DNA from: Alphaproteobacteria bacterium | Lineage (GTDB): Bacteria > Pseudomonadota > Alphaproteobacteria > UBA9655 | NCBI GenBank assembly: GCA_017992885.1 | Contig: JAGONT010000001.1 | Coordinates: 124,001-188,000 of the forward strand | Direction: 5' to 3' | Length of the DNA stretch: 64,000 nucleotides | Shown: positions 34,920-42,448 of the stretch, in pieces | Layout: each line of letters starts with the position of its first letter | How positions within the stretch are numbered: the stretch's first letter is position 1 | Notes under the pieces: generated by a model | What the model was told of the DNA's origin: nothing | The model's database searches: none | What the model saw: only the letters and a program-made list of their open reading frames with translations | Program-made: the position numbers and the translations under genes

Positions 34920-35576
34920 CTAAAAATTAAACAGTTTTTGTTTGCGAAAGGCTTTTAACCGTGGCGCAAATGCATCAAAAAGAGAAACTTCTGTAAAGTT
35001 TCCGGCTTGATTAATATACTTCACAGCTTCCATTCTTCGATTACTAAAGTGTTTAAATGTTACCAGTGTTCCCTCTTCTTTTAACTGTGAGACAAGCCCC
35101 TGAGGAATACTGTCAACACACCCTTCAATCACGATTTTATCATAAGGCGCGTCTTCTTCCCACCCTTCTTCAAGAGGCCCCAAAATAGACTTTACCGAAG
35201 AAAGTTGCAAGTCATGAACCAGCCGTTCAGTTTCTTGAGTTAGTGTTTCTTCAGAATCAAGAGCAACAACAAAAGCTCCTATTTGGCTCAAAAGAGCAGG
35301 ACCATAACCTGTTCCTGCAGCCACATAAAGGATAGAGTCAGATGGCAATGGATTCAAAGCCTCTAAAAGACGGGCAAGAAGTGCAGGCCGCAAAAGAAAG
35401 CGTCCCTTGTTTAAGGGAAAATTTGCATCCATATACGCAATATGAGAAAGTTGACGAGGGACAAATCGTTCCCGAGGAATTTCTAAAAACGCCCTAATAA
35501 TAAAAGGGTTTATCGTCCCTTCAGGCTTCACTTGCCCCATGACCATATTTTGACGCATCATTGTAAAATCAGACAT
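34920..35576 (-). CDS. pcm: Protein-L-isoaspartate O-methyltransferase family protein
   Basis: A 218 aa SAM-dependent methyltransferase. The N-terminal signature RAFLEIPRERFVP is typical of Pcm, and the SAM motif I is present as LYVAAGTGYGPALLSQIG. The usual GxGSGY reads AGTGYG, so the SAM loop is slightly divergent. This subgroup upstream of tolC in alphaproteobacteria may not repair isoaspartate. Function is inferred from family only. Confidence 0.86.
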   Translation of the reverse strand: MSDFTMMRQNMVMGQVKPEGTINPFIIRAFLEIPRERFVPRQLSHIAYMDANFPLNKGRFLLRPALLARLLEALNPLPSDSILYVAAGTGYGPALLSQIGAFVVALDSEETLTQETERLVHDLQLSSVKSILGPLEEGWEEDAPYDKIVIEGCVDSIPQGLVSQLKEEGTLVTFKHFSNRRMEAVKYINQAGNFTEVSLFDAFAPRLKAFRKQKLFNF

Positions 35577-35654
35577 AAAAACACGTACTTTCTTTTTTTC
35601 TTACTGTAACTCAATGAAAGATTTTGTGAAGGGTTTTTAGAATCTATTGCTTCA

Positions 35655-36647
35655 TTAAGTTGAACTTCCTTGTTCAAGAGCTGCTCTAAGGTTAACGATA
35701 CCCGCTCCGAAGTAAGCATCCGGAAGATCTGTTCCCTCCAAAGAAATACTTCGAGCAGATGTTAGAAGAAGACGGGTAATCTCTTCGGCTTTGAAATGAG
35801 GAAAAGCTTGCTTAAGAAGACTAGCGGCTCCTACTATCATGGGAGCGGCCATAGAAGTGCCTGATTTTTCACCAATTCCACCTCCTGTAACGGTAGAAGT
35901 GATTTGTTCCCCTGGCGCGGTAATGAAATACGACTGTGCAAACTGCAAGGAATTGTTCCCTGGAAAATTACTAAATTTGGCTAAAGTTTCAGTACCATTT
36001 TTATAGGAAGAAGCTCCTGCTAAAAGAAGTCGACCTTCCATCAACGGATTATGGGCTAATTCCACAAGGCTTTTCGTATAAGCATTTTCCATTAAAGACA
36101 AACCTTCATTCCCCGCTGCGATAACGATCAATTTTCCCTCTTTAGCAAGATGCAAAAGAGCATCACGAATATTAGGATTCAACTTTTTATGGGTATAACT
36201 GAGTCGCATGGATATATTCACAATATGGGCAGGGCTTGAAGCAGCTATGTTCAACGCTTTTACAAAAGCTTGATCCCCGCCTATCCCAAGAACTTTAATA
36301 GGAATAATTTCAGTTTGAGGAGCGAGACCTAAGATAATTCCTGCAACATGTGTTCCATGACTTTCAAAGCTATATTTACCATCTTTAAAGAATACGCTTT
36401 CAGAAATATCCCCCGAATTATTACGGGTATTATAGCGATATGCGCTTAATTTAAGCGCTTTATGAGAAGCATCAAATCCTTCATCAACAACTGCAACAAT
36501 TGTCCCTTTGCCATCCAGAAGATGTGTCTGAGCATAGGAAAGACCAATCACAGTATGCGGTGAAAGAGAAAAGTGCGTCCCTTTCTTTTGACCCATCGCC
36601 CCAAGAATGATGAAGAAAATTATTGCATAAGTTAAAATCTTTGACAT
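35655..36647 (-). CDS. Exported subtilisin-like serine protease (S8)
   Basis: A 330 aa protein with an N-terminal hydrophobic signal (LTYAIIFFIILGAMG) followed closely by the catalytic domain. The triad is complete: Asp in VAVVDEGFDASH, His in SHGTHVAGI, Ser in GTSMAAPMIVGA, with the oxyanion Asn in VIAAGNEG. Only about 25 residues lie between signal and domain, too few for the usual I9 inhibitor propeptide. No C-terminal autotransporter or anchor is present. A role in envelope or host-directed proteolysis is possible but not shown. Confidence 0.9.
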   Translation of the reverse strand: MSKILTYAIIFFIILGAMGQKKGTHFSLSPHTVIGLSYAQTHLLDGKGTIVAVVDEGFDASHKALKLSAYRYNTRNNSGDISESVFFKDGKYSFESHGTHVAGIILGLAPQTEIIPIKVLGIGGDQAFVKALNIAASSPAHIVNISMRLSYTHKKLNPNIRDALLHLAKEGKLIVIAAGNEGLSLMENAYTKSLVELAHNPLMEGRLLLAGASSYKNGTETLAKFSNFPGNNSLQFAQSYFITAPGEQITSTVTGGGIGEKSGTSMAAPMIVGAASLLKQAFPHFKAEEITRLLLTSARSISLEGTDLPDAYFGAGIVNLRAALEQGSST

Positions 36648-36771
36648 ACTAACACTTTAATAATTTATTACTTATTGTAAATATAGATTGTTTCACAAAA
36701 AATGCAACTGATTAAAATCAATAAATTAGGGAGGAAAATCATTTCAATACCCTGAACAAGATGATCTTTTG

Positions 36772-36799
36772 TTGACTTTTCTCCTGTATTTCTTTAACG
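36772..36799 (+). promoter_or_regulatory. Possible promoter of tRNA-Leu
   Basis: TTGACT at 36772-36777 is five of six to the -35 consensus. About 17 bases later comes TAACGA, a weak -10. The predicted start would fall just before the tRNA at 36810. The -35 is good, the -10 poor. Confidence 0.35.
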
Positions 36800-36809
36800 A
36801 AAACAATAG

Positions 36810-36896
36810 GCCCAGGTGGCGGAATTGGTAGACGCGCTAGATTCAGGTTCTAGTAAGCGAAAGTTTGTGGAAGTTCGAGTCTTCTCCTGGGCACCA
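36810..36896 (+). tRNA. tRNA-Leu (anticodon CAG)
   Basis: An 87-base class II tRNA. The acceptor arms GCCCAGG (36810) and CCTGGGC (36886) pair fully. The D-loop has GGTAGACGCG, the anticodon stem CTAGA/TCTAG encloses TTCAGGT with CAG in the middle, a long variable arm follows, and GTTCGAGTC lies in the T-arm. CCA is encoded at the 3' end. Confidence 0.96.
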
Positions 36897-36941
36897 ATTC
36901 AAGGTATACTTCTTAAGCTTAATTTCTATTGAAAGAAAAAT

Positions 36942-37556
36942 ATGAAAATTCATTACCATCGTGGAGATATTCCTTCTAACCTTAAGTTTGGCCATTCAGT
37001 CGCCATAGATACAGAAGCTATGGGACTTTACATTCCACGTGATCGACTTACACTCGTACAACTTTCCTCTGGGAATGGCGAATGCCATCTGGTTCATTTT
37101 CCGCTTAAATCTTCTTATGAAGCCCCAAACTTAAGACAACTTTTAAACGATAAAAATCTTGAAAAGGTCTTTCATTTTGCCCGTTTTGATTATGCAATTT
37201 TAAAATATTATTTAAAAATTGAAGCCTCTCCTCTATTTTGTACAAAAATCGCCTCGAAACTCTCTCGTACTTATACAGATAAACATGGTCTCAAAGATCT
37301 TTGTAAGCAGCTCTTAAGCGTTGAAATTTCAAAACAAGAGCAAACTTCTGATTGGGGATCAGAACATCTTTCTGAAAAACAGATGGAGTATGCAGCCACC
37401 GACGTCCTTCATCTCCATCGACTTAAAGCCATCTTACAAGAGCTTTTAAAGCGCGAAGGACGAGAATCCATTGCCAAAGCTTGCTTTGAATTTATTCCTG
37501 CCCGTTGTGAACTCGATATTCAAGGATGGAATGAGGTTGATATTTTTCAACATTAA
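36942..37556 (+). CDS. rnd: Ribonuclease D family 3'-5' exonuclease
   Basis: A 204 aa protein containing only the DEDDy exonuclease domain: AIDTEAMGL (first Asp and Glu), FHFARFDYAIL (second Asp), and YAATDVLHLHRL (Tyr and last Asp). The HRDC domains of E. coli RNase D (about 375 aa) are absent, as in other short alphaproteobacterial forms. RNase D trims tRNA 3' ends, and the gene happens to follow tRNA-Leu by 45 bases. Confidence 0.93.
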   Translation: MKIHYHRGDIPSNLKFGHSVAIDTEAMGLYIPRDRLTLVQLSSGNGECHLVHFPLKSSYEAPNLRQLLNDKNLEKVFHFARFDYAILKYYLKIEASPLFCTKIASKLSRTYTDKHGLKDLCKQLLSVEISKQEQTSDWGSEHLSEKQMEYAATDVLHLHRLKAILQELLKREGRESIAKACFEFIPARCELDIQGWNEVDIFQH

Positions 37557-37596
37557 GTATAAAGAGAGAATAGTGTAATAAATTAAAATTTATAGG

Positions 37597-38598
37597 ATGT
37601 CATTTTTAATGCAGCAAGCGATTATATCCCCTCTTTTTTCTACAAACGATCTTGAAGAAGCACGTCGCGTTTTAAATCTTGAAGCTGAAGCTCTTGTTCA
37701 ACTCGCTCAAAATTTAGACGCAACTTTTGAAGAAGTTTTAGATCTTTTAACATACACTAAAGGACGGATCATTCTCTCAGGAATTGGAAAAAGTGGGCAC
37801 ATTGCTAATAAAATAGCGTCGACCTTTTCTTCAACAGGAACGCCAGCGTTTTTCCTCCATCCCAGCGAAGCGAGCCATGGAGATTTGGGAATGATCACCC
37901 TCCAGGATACCCTCGTCATGCTTTCACTTTCTGGGGAAACAGCAGAACTTTTCGATTTGATTAACTATGCGAAACGCTTTAATATTCCCATCGTTGCTAT
38001 CACATGCAAAACAGATAGTGTGCTTGCAAAGGCGGCCTGCTACACACTTTTGCTTCCTTCTTTTTCCGAAGCTTGTCCAATGGGACTTGCCCCAACAACA
38101 TCAACGACCCTTATGCTAGCTCTGGGGGATGCCCTTGCAGTCACTCTTTTGAAGCGTAAAGAATTTTCAGAAAGGGAGTTTAAAAAGCTGCATCCAGGGG
38201 GGCGCTTGGGAAAGAAACTGTTACATGTCGTTGATATTATGCGCCCCCATGAATCATTACCTCTGGTTCTACAAGGCTCTTTAATGAGTGAAGCACTCGT
38301 CGTCATGACGGAAAAAGGATTTGGGTGTATCGGCGTCTTAGATAAAACAAAAAATCTTATTGGCATTATTACTGACGGAGATTTACGTCGCCATATGAGC
38401 CCTTCTTTATTAGGTCAAAAAGTTGAAGATGTGATGACTCCTTCTCCTAAAACTATTCTAGCTTCTTCTTTTGCTGTGGAAGCTTTAGGGCTTATGAATC
38501 GCACATCCATCACAAACTTATTTGTATTAGATGAAAGTTCGAAACAACTTGTCGGCCTTTTGCATCTTCACGATTGTTTAAGAGCGGGCCTTGCATAA
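37597..38598 (+). CDS. kdsD: Arabinose-5-phosphate isomerase (KdsD/KpsF family)
   Basis: A 333 aa enzyme. The N-terminal SIS sugar-isomerase domain has GKSGHIANKIASTFSSTGTP and SLSGETAEL, and two CBS domains follow from about residue 210 (VVDIMRPHESLP, VEDVMTPSPKTI). It converts ribulose 5-phosphate to arabinose 5-phosphate, the first step of Kdo synthesis for LPS. It leads the lptCAB run, a common arrangement. A second ATG at 37609 is an alternative start. Confidence 0.95.
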   Translation: MSFLMQQAIISPLFSTNDLEEARRVLNLEAEALVQLAQNLDATFEEVLDLLTYTKGRIILSGIGKSGHIANKIASTFSSTGTPAFFLHPSEASHGDLGMITLQDTLVMLSLSGETAELFDLINYAKRFNIPIVAITCKTDSVLAKAACYTLLLPSFSEACPMGLAPTTSTTLMLALGDALAVTLLKRKEFSEREFKKLHPGGRLGKKLLHVVDIMRPHESLPLVLQGSLMSEALVVMTEKGFGCIGVLDKTKNLIGIITDGDLRRHMSPSLLGQKVEDVMTPSPKTILASSFAVEALGLMNRTSITNLFVLDESSKQLVGLLHLHDCLRAGLA

Positions 38599-39225
38599 AT
38601 GAGTTCGTCCTTTACCACAGGTTACTCTCGATACGTAAGTTTGATGAAGATTATTCTTCCAGCAGCGATCCTTTTATCTGTGGGGTTTGCTATTGGGTGG
38701 CCTTACCTTGTTTCCGTAGGCAAAGAAGCTCTCTCTTACATTGATTATTCCCTTCCTGAAATCAAAGAAAATCGTATGATACGTCCCCATTATTTATCTA
38801 CAGATGAAAAAGGACAAGCTTTTCATATAGACGCAGACTGGGCTAAACAACAAACAAACGACCTTGCCAATCTCATAAGCCCTAACGGTTCCATGACAAC
38901 GATTGAAGGACAAACTTTTAATCTTAAGGCCAAAGCTGGAGCTTATGATAGCCAAACAAAAATCTTAAATTTGGAGGGTGACGTCATCCTTACCAGCACA
39001 GATGGTTATTTTGTTAAGACAGAAAAAGCACGAGTCACTTTTGACAATAAGGTTATTGAAGGAGATAGTTATGTTGAAGGAAAAGGACCCTCTGGTGAAA
39101 TCATGGCTCAAGATGGTTTTAAGGTCGAAAATCAGCCCCAAGGAAAAAAAGTTATTACCCTTAAAGGGCCTTCTAAAGTTGTCATTCATAAATTGAAAAA
39201 AACTAAGGATTCCAATGCACCATAA
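38599..39225 (+). CDS. lptC: LPS export protein LptC
   Basis: A 208 aa bitopic protein. The N-terminal TM (LMKIILPAAILLSVGFAIGW) precedes a periplasmic beta-jellyroll domain with the repeating strand pattern of OstA-like folds (KAGAYDSQTKILNLEGDVIL). It passes LPS from LptB2FG to LptA. It starts immediately after the kdsD stop and overlaps lptA by 11 bases. Sequence conservation is low in the family, so order supports the call. Confidence 0.88.
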   Translation: MSSSFTTGYSRYVSLMKIILPAAILLSVGFAIGWPYLVSVGKEALSYIDYSLPEIKENRMIRPHYLSTDEKGQAFHIDADWAKQQTNDLANLISPNGSMTTIEGQTFNLKAKAGAYDSQTKILNLEGDVILTSTDGYFVKTEKARVTFDNKVIEGDSYVEGKGPSGEIMAQDGFKVENQPQGKKVITLKGPSKVVIHKLKKTKDSNAP

Positions 39226-40144
39226 GCCCTTATACCTTTTCTTTTTTCTCATGAGCTCTTCCTTATGCTATGGACAAGCTTTAAATCAACTTAGCAATAG
39301 CAAGGATGATTCCCCCATAATTATCGAAGCAGATAAGTCTGTTGTTTGCGATGAAACATTAAACAAATGCGTTGCAACGGGAAATGCTATGGCTCAAAAA
39401 AGCACGAATATAGTCTATGCAGATATCTTAACTGTTTATTTCAGCGAAGGAAAAGAAAGAGAGATCACATCTATTGTAGCAGATGGACATGTACGCATGG
39501 AAACACCTACAGACACAGCTTATGGAGACCATGCTCACTATGATGTCGCTCTGGATCGTATTCTCATGACAGGGGGAAATTTAAGAATCGAGACCCCCCA
39601 ACAAACACTCACAGCCCGAGATTCCATTGAATACTGGCATAGCAAAAATCAAGGGATTGCCCGGGGGAATGCAATAGCACAATTCCCTGAAAAAGAGGAA
39701 CTCGTTCAAGCCGACACGCTTATTGCTTATTTCAAGCCCGCCACTGAAAAAACGGATGAGGGCAAAGAAAAATTAACCATTGATCGCGTTGAAGCTGAAG
39801 GCAACGTTTTGGCTTCTGGTCCTAAAGGCATCGTAACAGGCGATCGGGGCGTTTATTTTGCTCAAACACATCTGGTTGAGATCAGCCACAACGTTAAAAT
39901 CACTCAAGACAAAAATGTCATTACTGGGGAATACGTCCGTCATAATTTAGACACCAATGTGACTGAAATGTATACTCAAGCTCCTGGCGTAGCGTCATCA
40001 GGCTCTGTAAAGCGCATTTCAGGTCTTATAAGCCCAAAGGATGCCAAGAAAATGAAAGGGAAGCCATCTGAAACTACACAAAAGAGTAAGGATGGACACT
40101 TATTCCCTGTATCTGCTAAAAACAAGAAAACATCAACTTCCTAA
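39215..40144 (+). CDS. lptA: LPS transport protein LptA (OstA-like)
   Basis: A 309 aa protein with a signal peptide (LYLFFFLMSSSLCYGQA) followed by repeated OstA beta-strand units such as ATGNAMAQKSTNIVYADILT and ARGNAIAQFPEKEELVQADT. It forms the periplasmic bridge for LPS. It is longer than E. coli LptA (about 185 aa) and appears to carry extra jellyroll repeats, with a basic lysine-rich tail. It lies between lptC and lptB. Confidence 0.91.
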   Translation: MHHKPLYLFFFLMSSSLCYGQALNQLSNSKDDSPIIIEADKSVVCDETLNKCVATGNAMAQKSTNIVYADILTVYFSEGKEREITSIVADGHVRMETPTDTAYGDHAHYDVALDRILMTGGNLRIETPQQTLTARDSIEYWHSKNQGIARGNAIAQFPEKEELVQADTLIAYFKPATEKTDEGKEKLTIDRVEAEGNVLASGPKGIVTGDRGVYFAQTHLVEISHNVKITQDKNVITGEYVRHNLDTNVTEMYTQAPGVASSGSVKRISGLISPKDAKKMKGKPSETTQKSKDGHLFPVSAKNKKTSTS

Positions 40145-40166
40145 ACCAGAGTAAAGTAGTCGTAGA

Positions 40167-40919
40167 ATGCCTTCTTCAGAAAATAAAATCGCCTTAGCAG
40201 ATGGGCTTAGAGCTCAAAATATTCGTAAATCTTACGCCCGACGCAATGTAGTTAATGATGTTAACCTTTATGTTAAACGAGGCGAAGCTGTAGGTCTTTT
40301 AGGTCCCAACGGCGCTGGAAAAACAACCTGCTTTTCGATTATTACAGGTTTAATTAAAGCAGACTCTGGCTCCGTTTTTCTAGATGACTACGATATTACG
40401 CTCTTGCCAATGTACCGAAGGGCTCGTTTTGGTATTGGATATCTTCCTCAAGAAACATCAATTTTCCGTGGACTATCTGTTGAAAATAATATCAAAGCTA
40501 TTCTAGAGATCGTCGAGTCGGATTCTACAGTGCGAGAAGAACGACTTGAAATGCTTTTGGATGAGTTTTCCATCAAGCATATTCGTCACTCCCCGGCGCT
40601 TGCCTTATCCGGTGGAGAAAGACGGCGCACCGAAATTGCACGAGCTTTGGCGAGTAACCCTCACTTTATGCTTCTTGACGAACCTCTCGCTGGGATTGAT
40701 CCTATTGCTGTTGCCGAAATCAGAGATCTTATTGCCCATTTAAAAGATAAAAACATAGGTGTCTTAATCACCGATCATAATGTGCGAGATACCCTAGGTA
40801 TTGTGGACAGAGCTTACATTATTAACGAAGGACTTGTGCTTAAGGAAGGCATTCCTGCAGAAATCGTTGCTGATGCTGATGTTCGCCGTATTTACTTAGG
40901 AGAAGAATTTAAACTTTAA
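40167..40919 (+). CDS. lptB: LPS export ABC transporter ATP-binding protein LptB
   Basis: A 250 aa ABC ATPase. Walker A is GPNGAGKTTCF, the Q-loop GYLPQETSIF, the signature LSGGERRR, Walker B MLLDEPLAGIDP, and the H-loop ITDHNVRDTL, all as in LptB. It powers LPS extraction with LptF and LptG, which are not in this window. Confidence 0.97.
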   Translation: MPSSENKIALADGLRAQNIRKSYARRNVVNDVNLYVKRGEAVGLLGPNGAGKTTCFSIITGLIKADSGSVFLDDYDITLLPMYRRARFGIGYLPQETSIFRGLSVENNIKAILEIVESDSTVREERLEMLLDEFSIKHIRHSPALALSGGERRRTEIARALASNPHFMLLDEPLAGIDPIAVAEIRDLIAHLKDKNIGVLITDHNVRDTLGIVDRAYIINEGLVLKEGIPAEIVADADVRRIYLGEEFKL

Positions 40920-40928
40920 GGAGACACC

Positions 40929-42209
40929 ATGCGTTCCTCACTTTATTTCTACCCTACACTTAAAGAAATTCCTCAAGAAGCTCAGATTGCCTCCCATCGC
41001 TTAATGTTGCGTTCGGGGATGCTGACCCAAGTGACTTCCGGCATTTATTCATGGCTTCCCTTAGGCTTGCAGGTTCTTAAAAAAATTGCACAGATTGTTC
41101 GCGAAGAACAAGACCGAGCGGGCAGCCTTGAAGTCCTCATGCCCACCATTCAACCTGCCGAATTATGGGAACGAAGTGGTCGTTATCATGACTATGGTAA
41201 GGAAATGCTCCGTATCAAAGACCGCCATGAACGGGACATGCTCTATGGCCCAACAGCAGAAGAAGTCATTACGGATATTTTTGCCCGCTTTATTAAAAGC
41301 TATCGTGATCTCCCGAAGCGTTTTTACAATATCCAGTGGAAGTTTCGCGATGAGATTCGCCCCCGTTTTGGTGTGATGCGCGGACGAGAATTTTTAATGA
41401 AAGATAACTATTCTTTTGATCTCACCCTTGAAGGAGCAAAAGCTTCCTATCAAGCCATGCTTGAAGCTTACGTCCGTACATTCGCGCGCATGAATTTAAC
41501 CGCCATCCCTGTCAGGGCTTCTTCGGGAGCCATTGGCGGCAATTTAAGTCATGAATTCCAAATTATAGCGGAAACCGGTGAAAGTGAAATTTTTTATGAT
41601 CCTGAATATGAAAACTTGGATGTAAACACCTTGACCCTTGAACGACTTCAAACTCTTTACGCTGCCTCCGATGAACTTCACAACCCTGAAAATTGCCCCG
41701 TTCCTCTTGAAAAGCTAAAGACAGCACGCGGCATTGAAGTGGGGCATGTTTTTTACTTTGGCACGAAGTATTCTATCCCCCTTGGAGCCTATGTCATGGG
41801 ACCTGATGGCAAACAAGTCCCCGTCGAAATGGGATCTTATGGCATTGGCATTTCCCGACTTGTTGCGGCAATTATAGAAGCTCATCATGATGACAAGGGA
41901 ATTATCTGGCCAGAAAGTGTCGCTCCCTTTAAAGTTGGTCTTCTCAATCTTAATCTTAAGGATGCAGCCTGCACAAAAGCATGTGATGAGTTTTATCAAA
42001 AGTTACGTCAAGCTAACGTCGAGGTTCTTTATGATGATCGAGACATAAGGACCGGTGCCAAATTTGCCGACATGGATCTCATCGGTCTTCCTTGGCAAAT
42101 CATTATCAGTCCACGCAGTATCGCTGCAGGACAATGTGAAGTAAAAAACCGCCGCACAGGAGAAAAAATCGACCTTTCTCTCGAGGATGCCTTAAATAAA
42201 GTACGTTAG
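40929..42209 (+). CDS. proS: Prolyl-tRNA synthetase, short form
   Basis: A 426 aa class II synthetase. Motif 1 region is [17 protein letters not shown], motif 2 [21 protein letters not shown], and motif 3 [16 protein letters not shown], followed by the anticodon-binding domain. The editing (INS) domain of the 570 aa bacterial enzyme is missing, as is usual for alphaproteobacterial ProS. AAGGAG lies six bases before the ATG. Confidence 0.96.
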   Translation: MRSSLYFYPTLKEIPQEAQIASHRLMLRSGMLTQVTSGIYSWLPLGLQVLKKIAQIVREEQDRAGSLEVLMPTIQPAELWERSGRYHDYGKEMLRIKDRHERDMLYGPTAEEVITDIFARFIKSYRDLPKRFYNIQWKFRDEIRPRFGVMRGREFLMKDNYSFDLTLEGAKASYQAMLEAYVRTFARMNLTAIPVRASSGAIGGNLSHEFQIIAETGESEIFYDPEYENLDVNTLTLERLQTLYAASDELHNPENCPVPLEKLKTARGIEVGHVFYFGTKYSIPLGAYVMGPDGKQVPVEMGSYGIGISRLVAAIIEAHHDDKGIIWPESVAPFKVGLLNLNLKDAACTKACDEFYQKLRQANVEVLYDDRDIRTGAKFADMDLIGLPWQIIISPRSIAAGQCEVKNRRTGEKIDLSLEDALNKVR

Positions 42210-42236
42210 GACCCATGATTAATGTAAGGGAGTGCC

Positions 42237-42311
42237 ATGGTTGATGCAGTTAATTTTAGAACACATAAAATTCTGAACTCCTTATACAAAGAATCGGAAA
42301 AGCTTTACTAA
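42237..42311 (+). CDS. Possible 24-codon small protein
   Basis: ATG at 42237 is preceded by AAGGGAG and opens a 24-codon frame beginning MVDAVNFRTHKIL and ending ESEKLY. It lies 27 bases after proS and just before the terminator at 42328. The good ribosome site and placement inside the transcript favour a real peptide, but no family is recognised and the length gives little statistical support. Confidence 0.35.
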   Translation: MVDAVNFRTHKILNSLYKESEKLY

Positions 42312-42327
42312 GATGAATCCCTATTAA

Positions 42328-42349
42328 AAAAGCCTCACGAGCGGCTTTT
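42328..42349 (+). terminator. Intrinsic terminator after proS and the small frame
   Basis: AAAAGCC (42328-42334) pairs with GGCTTTT (42343-42349) over an eight-base loop. A T-rich stretch follows (GTTCTTTATTTT). It should end the transcript that includes proS. Confidence 0.7.
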
Positions 42350-42374
42350 GTTCTTTATTTTATACATGATCTTT

Positions 42375-42411
42375 GGAAGAGATTTTTTTCTCAGAATCAT
42401 AAATCTCTTCC
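42375..42411. repeat. Perfect 11-bp hairpin
   Basis: GGAAGAGATTT (42375-42385) and AAATCTCTTCC (42401-42411) are exact reverse complements separated by 15 bases. It lies between two terminator-like hairpins in the 240-base gap between convergent genes. It may be a further terminator element or a bidirectional block to transcription. Confidence 0.6.
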
Positions 42412-42421
42412 ATCCATCCCT

Positions 42422-42444
42422 AAGAGCCTCAAGAGGGGGCTCTT
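42422..42444 (+). terminator. Second intrinsic terminator
   Basis: AAGAGCC (42422-42428) pairs with GGCTCTT (42438-42444), then TTCTTT. It lies four bases from the end of the convergent gene at 42449 and would stop read-through from proS. Confidence 0.6.
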
Positions 42445-42448
42445 TTCT

